From Streptococcus suis YS56 (lineage in GTDB: Bacteria; Bacillota; Bacilli; Lactobacillales; Streptococcaceae): 38,574 nucleotides of DNA. The stretch is from contig NZ_ALMY01000071.1 in assembly GCF_000440115.1 (NCBI RefSeq), forward strand, positions 1 through 38,574, in the 5' to 3' direction. Position 1 is the stretch's first letter, and each line of letters begins with the position of its first letter. A program made the position numbers and the translations under genes. Below are positions 17,443 through 26,362 of the stretch, piece after piece. The notes under the pieces are model-generated. The model worked only from the letters and a program-made list of their open reading frames with translations. It did not search any database and had not been told where the DNA came from.

Positions 17443-18429
17443 TTAATTTTTTGTAGTTTTTCCTTCATGATAGGAAATCGGTAGAGTGACTTGTAGGGGG
17501 CGCTCTCTTTTCTCAATAATATCAATTAGACAGGCAACGGCTTCCTGGGCCATAGCCTCCAAAGGTTGTCGAATGGTGGAAAGTTCTAAAGAACGTTCGC
17601 TTGCCAACTGAATACCGTCATAGCCGATCACCTGCACATCTTCTGGAACCCGTCGTCCCAGTTTTTCCAAGACAGCAAGAGTATCTAGGGCTACAAAATC
17701 ATTGATGGTGAAAATAGCGTCAACCTGTGGATTTTTAAGCAAAAAGGCTTCGACTTGATCGACAAAGTCATCATAAGGCTCTTCCAAGTCCAAGACCTGA
17801 CAAGGAAAACCTGCTTCTAAAATCCGCTTTTCAAAGTACAATCGACGCTTTTTGGTTTCATTGATAGTTTTATTGTGCCCACCGATAAAGGCAAAATGGC
17901 GACCTCCTTTTGCAATCAAGGTATCCGCTGCCAGTTCCGCACCAGCTTGGTTGTCCGAACTGACACAAGGAATAGCCTTATTTTCATAGGTGCGGTCGAT
18001 ACTTACAAAAGGAATATTGGAAGACAGGTAATCATCAATGGGACTGTAGGTAATGGCAATAATTCCGTCAACCTTATTTTGCTGGAGCATGGTTAGGTAG
18101 TCCAGTTCGCGCTTGGGTCCTGAAATATTGCAAAGTAAGAGTTTGTAATTCTTCTTACTTAAGGCCACTTCGACATGGTAGGCAAACTCTCCAAAAAATG
18201 GATGCCAGACTGTCGGAATAATTAAGGCAATGGTTTCCGTCTTGTTCTTTTTCATCCCACGTGCATAGACATCTGGAATGTAATTTAATTCCTGAATAGC
18301 AGCCTGAACTTTTTCAAGGGTGCTTTCCTTAATACCAGGTTCCTTGTTGATAACCCGCGAAACCGTACCAACACTGACCCCTGCAACTCGAGCTACATCT
18401 TTCATAGTAATTGATTTTTGCTCTTCCAT
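17443..18429 (-). CDS. susR: LacI-family regulator of the sucrose ABC locus
   Basis: A 328-residue LacI/GalR repressor. The N-terminal helix-turn-helix ITMKDVARVAGVSVGTVSRVINK (residues 6-28) and hinge region are followed by a periplasmic-binding-protein-like effector domain (TIALIIPTVWHPFFGEFAY to IGYDGIQLASERSLELSTIRQP). ATG at 18427-18429 follows AAAGGAGC; the longer frame would read through its own operator. Position and order match pneumococcal susR. A palindromic operator at 18454-18467 lies just downstream of its own promoter, so autorepression is inferred, with sucrose or a derivative as inducer. Confidence 0.92.
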   Translation of the reverse strand: MEEQKSITMKDVARVAGVSVGTVSRVINKEPGIKESTLEKVQAAIQELNYIPDVYARGMKKNKTETIALIIPTVWHPFFGEFAYHVEVALSKKNYKLLLCNISGPKRELDYLTMLQQNKVDGIIAITYSPIDDYLSSNIPFVSIDRTYENKAIPCVSSDNQAGAELAADTLIAKGGRHFAFIGGHNKTINETKKRRLYFEKRILEAGFPCQVLDLEEPYDDFVDQVEAFLLKNPQVDAIFTINDFVALDTLAVLEKLGRRVPEDVQVIGYDGIQLASERSLELSTIRQPLEAMAQEAVACLIDIIEKRERPLQVTLPISYHEGKTTKN

Positions 18430-18453
18430 TGTTTGCTCCTTTCTATTTCGTTT

Positions 18454-18467
18454 TTGAAACGTTTCAA
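18454..18467. promoter_or_regulatory. SusR operator O3 in the susR leader
   Basis: TTGAAACGTTTCAA, a perfect 14-bp palindrome, at about +5 to +18 of the predicted susR transcript. Confidence 0.8.
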
Positions 18468-18478
18468 TAGTTGATATT

Positions 18479-18507
18479 AGAATATCATTGATAGCGTTTT
18501 CTGTCAA
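18479..18507 (-). promoter_or_regulatory. Promoter of susR
   Basis: Minus strand TTGACA (18502-18507), 17-base spacer ending TGA, TATTCT (18479-18484). It starts one base after the terminator U-tract of the upstream gene. Confidence 0.85.
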
Positions 18508-18535
18508 GAAAAAATAGACCAGCCTTGCCAGTCTA
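18508..18535 (-). terminator. Terminator of the VOC/SAP-like pair
   Basis: Minus strand TAGACTGG pairs with CTGGTCTA (two G-T pairs) across CAAGG and runs into TTTTTTC. The stem begins with the TAG stop codon of the upstream gene. Confidence 0.7.
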
Positions 18536-19072
18536 CATCTTCTTCTTTGGGTGTTTGTCAATGACTTCTGGATGATTTTCCAGAGCAGCTCTGCCTTTTT
18601 CCGTCAGGGCATAGCCGCGGACAGCAAAGTAGGGAGCTAGTTTCTCTTCTGTCAAGTGGTCCTTGAGGGCAGTGTCAAGGTCGGCCGCCTTCATCTTGGA
18701 CAGACCGGTCACACCTTCTGCCTTGAGGATAGTCTTCTTGGCAGTGGAGGTGATGTGGTCCAGCGAATCAAAGGCTGACTCTAAATAAACATAGCCATCC
18801 GCCAACAACTTTTCCATGTGGGCAGGGCCATTGATGCCGTAGATGTACTCAAAATACTTGGAATAGGGCGTCGTAGTTGTAAAGGTACCAAAATTGACAC
18901 GCCAGAGGAGGATAATGTCCCCTGCCAGCAGACCTTCTTCTAGCCGAATCATATTGCGTTTGGGAACGGGCTTGGCCTCCAAAAGCCAGGTCGCCAAGTC
19001 ACGTTCAGGGGAAATATAGGGCTTGACCTCATGGTCTTTGTACATTTCTTCAATCCGATTCTGAATTGACAT
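18533..19072 (-). CDS. Unknown protein with a SAP-like C-terminal segment
   Basis: A 179-residue soluble protein. The N-terminal half is unfamiliar (DIILLWRVNFGTFTTTTPYSKYFEYIYG). Residues about 113-145 (ILKAEGVTGLSKMKAADLDTAL) resemble a SAP-type helix-extended loop-helix, a nucleic-acid-binding motif, and the end (YALTEKGRAALENHPEVI) resembles the winged-helix-like tail seen in uncharacterised phage and chromosomal SAP proteins. Function is unknown. It begins at the base after the stop of the upstream VOC gene, so both are cotranscribed, and its stop codon is part of the terminator stem. Confidence 0.8.
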   Translation of the reverse strand: MSIQNRIEEMYKDHEVKPYISPERDLATWLLEAKPVPKRNMIRLEEGLLAGDIILLWRVNFGTFTTTTPYSKYFEYIYGINGPAHMEKLLADGYVYLESAFDSLDHITSTAKKTILKAEGVTGLSKMKAADLDTALKDHLTEEKLAPYFAVRGYALTEKGRAALENHPEVIDKHPKKKM

Positions 19073-19450
19073 TTATTTTACCTCTTGTACTGCGTAATAG
19101 TTGCCTTCTTCGTCGCTAAAGTTGAAAGTTTTCATAAATCCAAGATCCATAACTGGGTTGGCATTGACACCGCGTTCGATAAATTCTTGGTAGGTTTTTT
19201 CAACATCTGCAGATGCCATCAAGATGGATGGAATACCAAGAAACATCTCTGGATGCATTTCAGCAACTACTGCCTTATCATGAAGAACAAATTGAACATT
19301 GCTATCTGCTTTTGGCGCGATAACATAAGAAACTTGCGGACCTTGTTCTTGGCGTTCTACACGCTCAAAACCAACTTTTTCATTCCAGAATTTTGCGGCT
19401 GCTTCAGGATTATTGACATACAGCATAACCTGTCCGATTGATTGAATCAT
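19073..19450 (-). CDS. VOC superfamily protein (glyoxalase/bleomycin-resistance-like)
   Basis: A 125-residue VOC domain protein. The start MIQSIGQVMLYVNN at 19448-19450 is chosen because AGAGG lies upstream and the module begins immediately. Features are the N-terminal beta strand, PEAAAKFWNEKVGFERV and the C-terminal MKTFNFSDEEGNYYAVQEV, with a candidate terminal metal-ligand Glu. Substrate unknown; some members confer resistance to bleomycin-type compounds, but nothing here shows that. It has a good promoter and is followed without a gap by the SAP-like gene. Confidence 0.85.
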   Translation of the reverse strand: MIQSIGQVMLYVNNPEAAAKFWNEKVGFERVERQEQGPQVSYVIAPKADSNVQFVLHDKAVVAEMHPEMFLGIPSILMASADVEKTYQEFIERGVNANPVMDLGFMKTFNFSDEEGNYYAVQEVK

Positions 19451-19492
19451 TTTAAATACCTCTTTTGTGTTGTACGAATATCTGTTCAGACC

Positions 19493-19520
19493 ATTATACA
19501 CTAGGTAGGGATATTTTCAA
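19493..19520 (-). promoter_or_regulatory. Promoter of the VOC/SAP-like pair
   Basis: Minus strand TTGAAA (19515-19520), 16-base spacer, TATAAT (19493-19498). The -35 abuts the terminator U-tract of the DUF2500 gene. Confidence 0.75.
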
Positions 19521-19545
19521 AAGAAAAACGACTCTTAGAGCCGTT
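19521..19545 (-). terminator. Terminator of the DUF2500 gene
   Basis: Minus strand AACGGCTC pairs with GAGTCGTT (one G-T pair) over a tiny loop containing the stop codon, then TTTCTTTT. Confidence 0.7.
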
Positions 19546-19888
19546 CAAAACCTAGGAAGCGAGTCCCCTGAAAATGCAGGCTGCCTACATCTCCCTCTGC
19601 CAAGAGGGCATACTCGTCTGAGCGTACACGGAACTCCTGCCGTCTTCCCTCCCATTCAAACGTTACATAATAATTGGTTCGTGCTACTTCGTTACCAAAA
19701 ACATGAGTTCGTTTTGAGACAAGCTTGGCCCTGTAGGATTCTTTTGGGGCCTGATTGTTATGGTGCCATTCCATAAAATTTTTAATAATATGGAAACAAA
19801 CCGTCGCTAATATGATTGCGGAAAAACTGTAGAAAAGGACCGTATGCCATACTAGGCTTCCATCTGGGGCAAACAAGTTCTCAAACAT
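19535..19888 (-). CDS. DUF2500 membrane-anchored protein
   Basis: A 117-residue protein with one N-terminal membrane helix (about residues 15-38) and a beta-rich domain containing YRAKLVSKRTHV, TNYYVTFEWEGRRQEFRV and GDVGSLHFQGTRFLGFERL, the pattern of DUF2500 proteins of Firmicutes. Role unknown. Two ATG codons are adjacent; AGGAG is four bases before the first and seven before the second, so the second (19886-19888) is used. It is divergent from slrA. Confidence 0.85.
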   Translation of the reverse strand: MFENLFAPDGSLVWHTVLFYSFSAIILATVCFHIIKNFMEWHHNNQAPKESYRAKLVSKRTHVFGNEVARTNYYVTFEWEGRRQEFRVRSDEYALLAEGDVGSLHFQGTRFLGFERL

Positions 19889-19966
19889 CATTATTCTCCT
19901 TTTCACATTTGTAAATATAGTATATCATATTATTGAATTGGATACACTTTTTATACTAGATAAAAA

Positions 19967-19995
19967 TTGAAAAAATCCATATTTCATGGTAGAAT
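19967..19995 (+). promoter_or_regulatory. Promoter of slrA
   Basis: TTGAAA (19967-19972), 17-base spacer ending TGG, TAGAAT (19990-19995), 36 bases before the ATG. Confidence 0.8.
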
Positions 19996-20031
19996 GAGCA
20001 TAATTTTGAACAAGACAAGAAAGGATTTTCA

Positions 20032-20838
20032 ATGAAAAAAATACTAGCTCTTGCTCTGGCTTCGAGCATCTTGCTAACTGCCTGCACAAACAACTCGACA
20101 GCTAATAGCTCATCTTCTACAGCATCTAGCTCTAGTTCAAGCTCGACTACGACAGCTGACACAACTGCTTCTAGCCAATATGCCAAAGATTTGGCATACG
20201 CCATTAACAATCCTAAAGCTACATTCCCCCAACTTTCCAATGAAATTGGTGAAAATGAGGCTGCTGTTAAAATAAAAACAACCGAAGGCGACATCACTAT
20301 CAAACTCTTCCCCGAGCAAGCTCCACTAACTGTGGAAAACTTTCTGACTCATGCCAAGGAAGGGTACTATAATGGAATAATCTTCCATCGTGTCATTAAG
20401 GATTTCATGATTCAAGGTGGCGATCCTCTTGGAAATGGTACTGGTGGAGAGTCTATCTGGGCTGGAAAAGATACTACTATCGATGATGGAAATGGTTTTA
20501 AAGACGAGATTTCAGCTTTCCTTTATAACATTCGTGGCTCACTTTCTATGGCAAATGCTGGTGCAGGAACAAATGGAAGTCAGTTTTTCATCAACCAAAA
20601 TACAACAGACATGTCTAGTCAACTCTCTAGTTCTAGCTATCCTGGTAAAATCATTGATGCTTATAAAAACGGAGGCAACCCAAACTTAGATGGCAAGCAT
20701 ACCGTATTTGGTCAAGTCATCGAAGGGATGGACATCGTAGATAAAATCGCCTCTGTCGAAACAGATAGCAATGACAAACCTAAAACAGATGTAAAAATCG
20801 AATCGATTGAAATTGTTAAAGATTACACTTTTGAGTAA
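20032..20838 (+). CDS. slrA: Cyclophilin-type peptidyl-prolyl isomerase lipoprotein
   Basis: A 268-residue surface lipoprotein corresponding to pneumococcal SlrA, which has nearly the same length and aids folding of exported proteins and colonisation. The signal [18 protein letters not shown] has lipobox LTAC with Cys18, followed by a Ser/Thr-rich linker (about 20-50). The cyclophilin domain (about 80-265) shows [32 protein letters not shown] with the catalytic Arg in [19 protein letters not shown] and [23 protein letters not shown] precedes the ATG. It is monocistronic, followed by an inverted-repeat element and a bidirectional terminator. Confidence 0.95.
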   Translation: MKKILALALASSILLTACTNNSTANSSSSTASSSSSSSTTTADTTASSQYAKDLAYAINNPKATFPQLSNEIGENEAAVKIKTTEGDITIKLFPEQAPLTVENFLTHAKEGYYNGIIFHRVIKDFMIQGGDPLGNGTGGESIWAGKDTTIDDGNGFKDEISAFLYNIRGSLSMANAGAGTNGSQFFINQNTTDMSSQLSSSSYPGKIIDAYKNGGNPNLDGKHTVFGQVIEGMDIVDKIASVETDSNDKPKTDVKIESIEIVKDYTFE

Positions 20839-20881
20839 CTATCGTTCTTTCGTCGATGTTTATTACTTCGTCAAAAAACTA

Positions 20882-20986
20882 TATAGTCTTTTAGTTTACT
20901 TTTAGTACTAGGCAACGAGCCGCAGGCATAACTGGAGTTAGGCAAGGTGAGTTAACGACGTAATAAAAGATAAACTAAATGACGAT
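20882..20986. repeat. Short inverted-repeat (MITE-like) element
   Basis: Arms of about 26 bases: left 20883-20908 contains TTAGTTTACTTTTAGTAC; right 20960-20985 contains GTAATAAAAGATAAACTAA, the imperfect reverse complement, with outer ATAGTC/GACGAT also pairing. The 50-base core (GGCAACGAGCCGCAGGCATA...) codes for nothing. This looks like a small mobile repeat without its own transposase. Confidence 0.6.
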
Positions 20987-21012
20987 AAAACCCAGTCACA
21001 CGGCTGGGTTTT
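20987..21012. terminator. Bidirectional terminator between slrA and mtnN
   Basis: AAAACCCAG pairs perfectly with CTGGGTTTT around TCACACGG, with A- and T-tracts on both sides. It ends in the mtnN stop codon and serves the convergent slrA and glmU-mtnN transcripts. Confidence 0.9.
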
Positions 21013-21700
21013 AAGCTTGTTCTAAAAAGGCAATCAAGGTCTGGGCAGAACGTTCTCCTGCTTGAATAATAAATTCATCAAAGGTGATATTGGCATCTCC
21101 CTGAGCTGTGTCACTCATGGCACGGATAACCAAGAATGGCTTACCTGTATTGACAGCTGCTTGAGCGATAGCTGCTCCTTCCATCTCTACGGCAAGGACT
21201 TCTGGAAAATGAGTTTTGATTGTAGCGATTCTCTCCTGACCTGCGATAAAACTATCACCTGTCACAATCAGCCCCTGATGGCTGGTCATTTCCTGCTCTG
21301 CCAGTACGCTAGTCAACTTTGCTAACAAGGCTTGGTCTGCTGGATAGTACAATTCCTGCCCTGCCATTTGCCCGTAAGCATAGCCGAAAGCCGTCACATC
21401 CACATCGTGGTAAGCCAATTGATTCGCTACAACCACATCACCGATGGCAATACCTTCGGCAACAGCTCCTGCCGAACCTGTATTGACAATGACATCAACC
21501 GAAAAACGATCTGCCAAAACAGCCACGGACATAGCTGACATAACCTTACCGATACCTGACTGAACAAGAACAACTTCATGTTGACCGATTCGTCCCTGAT
21601 AGTAAGTTCGACCCAAGACATCGGTTTCAGTTGCATCTTGTAGATGCTCAACCAAAATCTTTAATTCCTGAGGCATGGCTGCGATAATTCCAAATTTCAT
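21011..21700 (-). CDS. mtnN: 5'-methylthioadenosine/S-adenosylhomocysteine nucleosidase
   Basis: A 229-residue Pfs/MtnN enzyme, standard length. It removes adenine from methylthioadenosine and S-adenosylhomocysteine, the latter giving the S-ribosylhomocysteine that LuxS converts to AI-2 precursor. Signature parts are MKFGIIAAMPQEL, VNTGSAGAVAEGIAIGDVVVA, the substrate stretch VEMEGAAIAQAA and the catalytic-Asp region IRAMSDTAQGDA. The ATG at 21698-21700 has AGGAG upstream. It is the last gene of glmU-nudF-macP-mtnN. Confidence 0.97.
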   Translation of the reverse strand: MKFGIIAAMPQELKILVEHLQDATETDVLGRTYYQGRIGQHEVVLVQSGIGKVMSAMSVAVLADRFSVDVIVNTGSAGAVAEGIAIGDVVVANQLAYHDVDVTAFGYAYGQMAGQELYYPADQALLAKLTSVLAEQEMTSHQGLIVTGDSFIAGQERIATIKTHFPEVLAVEMEGAAIAQAAVNTGKPFLVIRAMSDTAQGDANITFDEFIIQAGERSAQTLIAFLEQA

Positions 21701-21708
21701 CTCTTCTC

Positions 21709-22029
21709 CTAAATAAATAATACTGCAATGATAAACATTATCAGTAAGATGATGACCCAAAAAAGGATTTTGTTTACCTTACTGCGGAAAGCTTCTCGCT
21801 TGATGGTTTCGATACGGCGACTTTTTACTACAGTAGGTTTGACCGGGATTCGGATGGTTTGTCCCTCTTCATATCCCTGATAATCTTCTTCTAGATATGG
21901 ATCGAATAGAGCATCATCCATTGATATATCCTGGTTTGGACGATAGTGTCCAAACTGGCTAGATTGGTCGGAATACTGTTTCTTTTTCACTTTCTCTAAA
22001 ATTTCATCCGTCAACAAGGGCTTGCCCAT
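21709..22029 (-). CDS. macP: MacP-like membrane-anchored cofactor of PBP2a
   Basis: A 106-residue bitopic protein: cytoplasmic N-terminus (MGKPLLTDEILEKVKKK), an acidic middle with tyrosines, a basic patch RRIETIKREAFRSKVNK and a single C-terminal membrane helix (about residues 88-106). Length, topology, the MGKPLLTDE start and the position between the Nudix gene and mtnN match pneumococcal MacP, which activates the peptidoglycan synthase PBP2a and is phosphorylated by StkP. Candidate phosphosites here are not identifiable with certainty. It is eight bases ahead of mtnN. Confidence 0.85.
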   Translation of the reverse strand: MGKPLLTDEILEKVKKKQYSDQSSQFGHYRPNQDISMDDALFDPYLEEDYQGYEEGQTIRIPVKPTVVKSRRIETIKREAFRSKVNKILFWVIILLIMFIIAVLFI

Positions 22030-22039
22030 TGCTAGTTTC

Positions 22040-22585
22040 CTACTTTCTCATGAGTTGTAAATATTGGATAGCCATGATGGTCTTTGCATCACAAACATCG
22101 CCAGTAGCCACCAAGTTCAAAGCCTCTTCCAAGGTTACCTCATGTAATTCGATCACCTCATCTTCATCCATTGGACGAGGATTTTCAACCTTGATAAGGT
22201 TATCTGCTAAATAAAGGTGAATTCGTTCATTACAGAAACCGATGGCTGAATAGAAATCTGCCAACAAGGTCAGTTTGTCACTAGTATAGCCTGTTTCTTC
22301 TTCTAATTCACGCAACGCAGCATCTTCAAGCGTATCTTCTTCGCCCAGCTCCAATTTCCCCGCCGGAATTTCATAAATAGTACGTTCAATGGCCTTGCGG
22401 TATTGTTTGACCAAAATCATTTTACCTTCTGGGGTAACGGCTAAAACGCAAACTGCTCCCTTGTGGAAAATGAGTTCGCGCTTACCAGTTCCACCATTTG
22501 GCAAGGCAACATCATCTACTACTACATCAAAAATGTGCCCTTTAAAAATTTCTGTCCGCTCAATGGTTTTTTCTTCAAAATTCAT
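22040..22585 (-). CDS. nudF: Nudix hydrolase, ADP-ribose pyrophosphatase type
   Basis: A 181-residue NudF-like enzyme that hydrolyses ADP-ribose to AMP and ribose 5-phosphate. The Nudix box is GKLELGEEDTLEDAALRELEEETGY (about residues 77-101), with the REXXEE core intact. The surrounding VKQYRKAIERTIYEIPAGK is typical of this branch. It lies between glmU (eight-base gap) and macP (10-base gap) in a conserved streptococcal operon. Confidence 0.93.
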   Translation of the reverse strand: MNFEEKTIERTEIFKGHIFDVVVDDVALPNGGTGKRELIFHKGAVCVLAVTPEGKMILVKQYRKAIERTIYEIPAGKLELGEEDTLEDAALRELEEETGYTSDKLTLLADFYSAIGFCNERIHLYLADNLIKVENPRPMDEDEVIELHEVTLEEALNLVATGDVCDAKTIMAIQYLQLMRK

Positions 22586-22593
22586 ATGATTAC

Positions 22594-24063
<1,470 letters not shown>

Positions 24064-24065
24064 CT

Positions 24066-24230
24066 AATACTCAGTGTAAATCAAAATCAGACTAGCTCCA
24101 AAGATTCGGGAAACCTTTGGAGGTTGGAGATAGAGTGAACCCGTTCGTAACATTAAGGATTGGGGAAAATTTGGAAGTCGGAAATTGCTCGAACATAATT
24201 CGCTTCAGGCGTAGCAAACTATTTAGATAT
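24066..24230. repeat. BOX-type repeat element, copy 3
   Basis: The left end AATACTCAGTGTAAATC is a variant of the boxC end. The boxB-like hairpin CTCCAAAG-A-TT/AACCTTTGGAG (24096-24122, one mismatch) is followed by GTTGGAGATA. The right boundary is unclear. It fills the gap between glmU and the 104-aa gene. Confidence 0.65.
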
Positions 24231-24232
24231 AA

Positions 24233-24252
24233 AAAAGGAGCCTGAGCTCCTT
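24233..24252 (-). terminator. Terminator of the 104-aa gene
   Basis: Minus strand AAGGAGC pairs with GCTCCTT around TCAG, followed by TTTTT. It overlaps the stop codon. Confidence 0.8.
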
Positions 24253-24565
24253 AGATTGTTAAATGAAGGCCTCGTTGACCATCTTCTCTTGCTTGCTCCG
24301 TCAGGGCTTTAAATTCCTCCCAGACAGGACGTTCTTGGTCTGTAAAACGGAGATTGGCGCCAGGCAAGCTAGCATTAGAAATGGACTGCACAAAGCCTGA
24401 CAAACTGGTCTCAAGTGCCAATCCTTCCTTACTTGCCACATCTTCCTTGACAAGCTCAAGAACTGACTGCAACTTGACTGTCTTCTCTTTGCCAATCTCC
24501 TTCTCTTTTCCAGCCAGAATAGGAGAAAGCTGGTCCAATAAATTGATGACACGTTCCTTATCCAT
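24251..24565 (-). CDS. Unknown small soluble protein
   Basis: A 104-residue charged protein, mostly helical by composition (MDKERVINLLDQLSPILAGKEKEI; KTVKLQSVLELVKEDVASKEG), with no membrane segment or recognised motif. AGGAGG four bases before ATG at 24563-24565 decides the start. It has its own promoter immediately after the ASCH gene stop and its own terminator, so it is probably monocistronic. Family not recognised. Confidence 0.75.
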   Translation of the reverse strand: MDKERVINLLDQLSPILAGKEKEIGKEKTVKLQSVLELVKEDVASKEGLALETSLSGFVQSISNASLPGANLRFTDQERPVWEEFKALTEQAREDGQRGLHLTI

Positions 24566-24592
24566 AGGAACCTCCTTGTTTAATTTTATATT

Positions 24593-24621
24593 ATTATAAT
24601 ATAGATAACAAAAATAAACAA
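24593..24621 (-). promoter_or_regulatory. Promoter of the 104-aa gene
   Basis: Minus strand TTGTTT (24616-24621), 17-base spacer, TATAAT (24593-24598). It begins eight bases past the ASCH stop. Confidence 0.65.
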
Positions 24622-24629
24622 GCAAGGAC

Positions 24630-25103
24630 CTACTTTTTAGGGTATACCAATTCAAATTCTTCACAGACGACTAGCATATCTTCTGAGAAGGACAGGCCTG
24701 CTTCTGCCAGCCAGATCGTGAAAAGCTCTTCATGGACCTGTCGCCAGTGAGCCAAACTTTTCTCTTTTACGACGGACAATTCCCCCTCCTGACGGAACTC
24801 GCCTTCCTTATAGGCGTGGTCCGCTGTCACTTGGGAAAAGGGGGTCACATAGACCTTGGTGGTCTGGATAATGCACACAGCTTGACCCTGTCCGTCAAGA
24901 ATGATGTCATAGCCACCAGCTGTTGGAATTTCTTCTCCCTCTACTGCATAAAGGGCATGGGCAGAGCTGGTCGAAGTTTTTATGCCTCTAGCCACCAATT
25001 CAGCCAGTCGATCAGCTTCCGCCCCAAAAGCCCAGGCCTCTGGCTCAGGACCTGCTTGGAGATTGATGGCAAGAAATTCTTGCCAGAGTTGTGTTGGGGT
25101 CAT
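24630..25103 (-). CDS. ASCH domain protein
   Basis: A 157-residue ASCH (PUA-like fold) protein. Seen are the helical N-terminus LWQEFLAINLQAGPE, the conserved GIKTSTSSAH (Lys42, Thr45 in a K-x-x-T pattern), GYDIILDGQGQAVCIIQTTKVYVTPFSQV and the acidic AYKEGEF with Glu100. The K-x-x-T plus downstream Glu resembles the catalytic residues of E. coli YqfB, an ASCH N4-acetylcytidine amidohydrolase; other ASCH members bind or cleave RNA. The activity here is unproven. Its ATG overlaps the GNAT stop by four bases, marking translational coupling at the end of a four-gene cassette. Confidence 0.88.
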   Translation of the reverse strand: MTPTQLWQEFLAINLQAGPEPEAWAFGAEADRLAELVARGIKTSTSSAHALYAVEGEEIPTAGGYDIILDGQGQAVCIIQTTKVYVTPFSQVTADHAYKEGEFRQEGELSVVKEKSLAHWRQVHEELFTIWLAEAGLSFSEDMLVVCEEFELVYPKK

Positions 25104-25651
25104 GGTTTTTCCTTTCTAGAATACCATTCCTCTCTCGTCAACAGGCTCACTCGTTCGGTACGAACTTCATCAATGAGTGGGAAATGCACATCTTCCAAGA
25201 GGTATTGGTATACAAAACCCAGCTTTTCTTGGACACGCAGGGACTTACTATTTTCTACAAAAGCACAGCACCAAATCTTGTCTAAACTCAACTGGGCAAA
25301 TCCGTAATCCAGTAGAACTTGGCTTGCCTCTGGTACCAGACCTTGTCCCCAAAATCCCTGTCCAAGCCAGTAGCCCAGTTCTGCTTCTGAATCTGTCAAA
25401 TCAAGACCACTCTGCTTGCCAATCATGAGGCCGATACTACCAATCACTTGACCTGTTTCTTTCAGGACTAAGGCATAGGTTTCGGGCTGACTCAGGACAG
25501 TCTTGATGATTTCTTGACTTTCTTCCACGCTCTGATGAACAGGCCAACCCGCTGCAGGACCAACTTCTGGATGACGTGCTTCTGCAAATAAATCTTCTGC
25601 GTCTGTCTCGCTCCATGGACGAAGGAGGAGACGAGTGGTTTCAAGAATAAT
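25100..25651 (-). CDS. GNAT family N-acetyltransferase with apparent ATT start
   Basis: A RimJ/RimL-like acetyltransferase of about 183 residues. The conserved N-terminal strand ILETTRLLLRPW is encoded, but no ATG, GTG or TTG lies in frame between the upstream stop TAG (25664-25666) and GTG at 25526-25528, which would lose 41 conserved residues. AAGGAAG (25656-25662) is correctly spaced before ATT at 25649-25651, so ATT initiation is the simplest reading; a mutated start is the alternative. The acetyl-CoA region is GYWLGQGFWGQGLVPEA. It is 12 bases after the SDR stop and overlaps the ASCH gene. Confidence 0.8.
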   Translation of the reverse strand: MILETTRLLLRPWSETDAEDLFAEARHPEVGPAAGWPVHQSVEESQEIIKTVLSQPETYALVLKETGQVIGSIGLMIGKQSGLDLTDSEAELGYWLGQGFWGQGLVPEASQVLLDYGFAQLSLDKIWCCAFVENSKSLRVQEKLGFVYQYLLEDVHFPLIDEVRTERVSLLTREEWYSRKEKP

Positions 25652-25663
25652 AGTTCTTCCTTT

Positions 25664-26362
25664 CTATTTCAAACTCCAGCCGCCGTCAATGGTGATAATC
25701 TGGCCTTGCATGGAAGCGAGTTTGCCAGTAGCCAGCATGTAGGTCAGCTCTGCTATTTCGTCAGGCTGGGTCCAGCGTCCGATAGGGGTCTGGTCTGCCA
25801 CCCAGTCCGCCAAACCACCAGGCTCAAAATCCTTCTGAGTCATGCCTGTCTGAACGGCACCAGGGGCGATGCCGAAGACCTGTACCTTATCCTTGGCATA
25901 GTCCAAAGCCAACTGCTTGGTAAAACCTGACAAAGCGTGCTTGGAAGCAGTATAGGCTGAGCCCCCTCCTCCTGCTAGACTGGAGGCAATGGAGCACATA
26001 TTGATAATGATACCAGACTGTCTGTCCACCATTTGCTGCAGATAAGGGCGGGTTAGTCTTGTCACCGCAAAAAAATTCACCGCGAAGATGCGAGCTAATT
26101 CTTCCTCCTCAATATCTAGGTGGGGACGGTAATCGTCTAGAATGCCTGCGGTGTTACAGAGAGCATCAACTGTCTGGCACCATGAAAAGACTGGGCTTAA
26201 ATCGCCAGTCAGGTCCAACTGTAGAAAGTGGAAATCACCTGCCAAATCAGGCTTGCTGGCCTGGTCAATCCCGTAGACACGCCAGCCATTTTCCAAAAAA
26301 ATCCGCGCTTGTGCAAGGCCAATGCCACTAGAAACGCCGGTGATAAGGGCTGTCTTAGTCAT
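25664..26362 (-). CDS. Short-chain dehydrogenase/reductase
   Basis: A 232-residue classical SDR. Cofactor motif TGVSSGIG (about residues 8-15), NTAGIL (the NAG-equivalent), catalytic Ser in MCSIAS and Tyr/Lys in AYTASKHAL (YxxxK) are all present, with PGAVQTGMT and the C-terminal GQIITIDGGWSLK typical of FabG-like members. Substrate unknown. Its start overlaps the DUF2829 gene by eight bases and no good ribosome site is seen, so it depends on coupling. It ends in TAG followed directly by the GNAT ribosome site. Confidence 0.9.
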   Translation of the reverse strand: MTKTALITGVSSGIGLAQARIFLENGWRVYGIDQASKPDLAGDFHFLQLDLTGDLSPVFSWCQTVDALCNTAGILDDYRPHLDIEEEELARIFAVNFFAVTRLTRPYLQQMVDRQSGIIINMCSIASSLAGGGGSAYTASKHALSGFTKQLALDYAKDKVQVFGIAPGAVQTGMTQKDFEPGGLADWVADQTPIGRWTQPDEIAELTYMLATGKLASMQGQIITIDGGWSLK

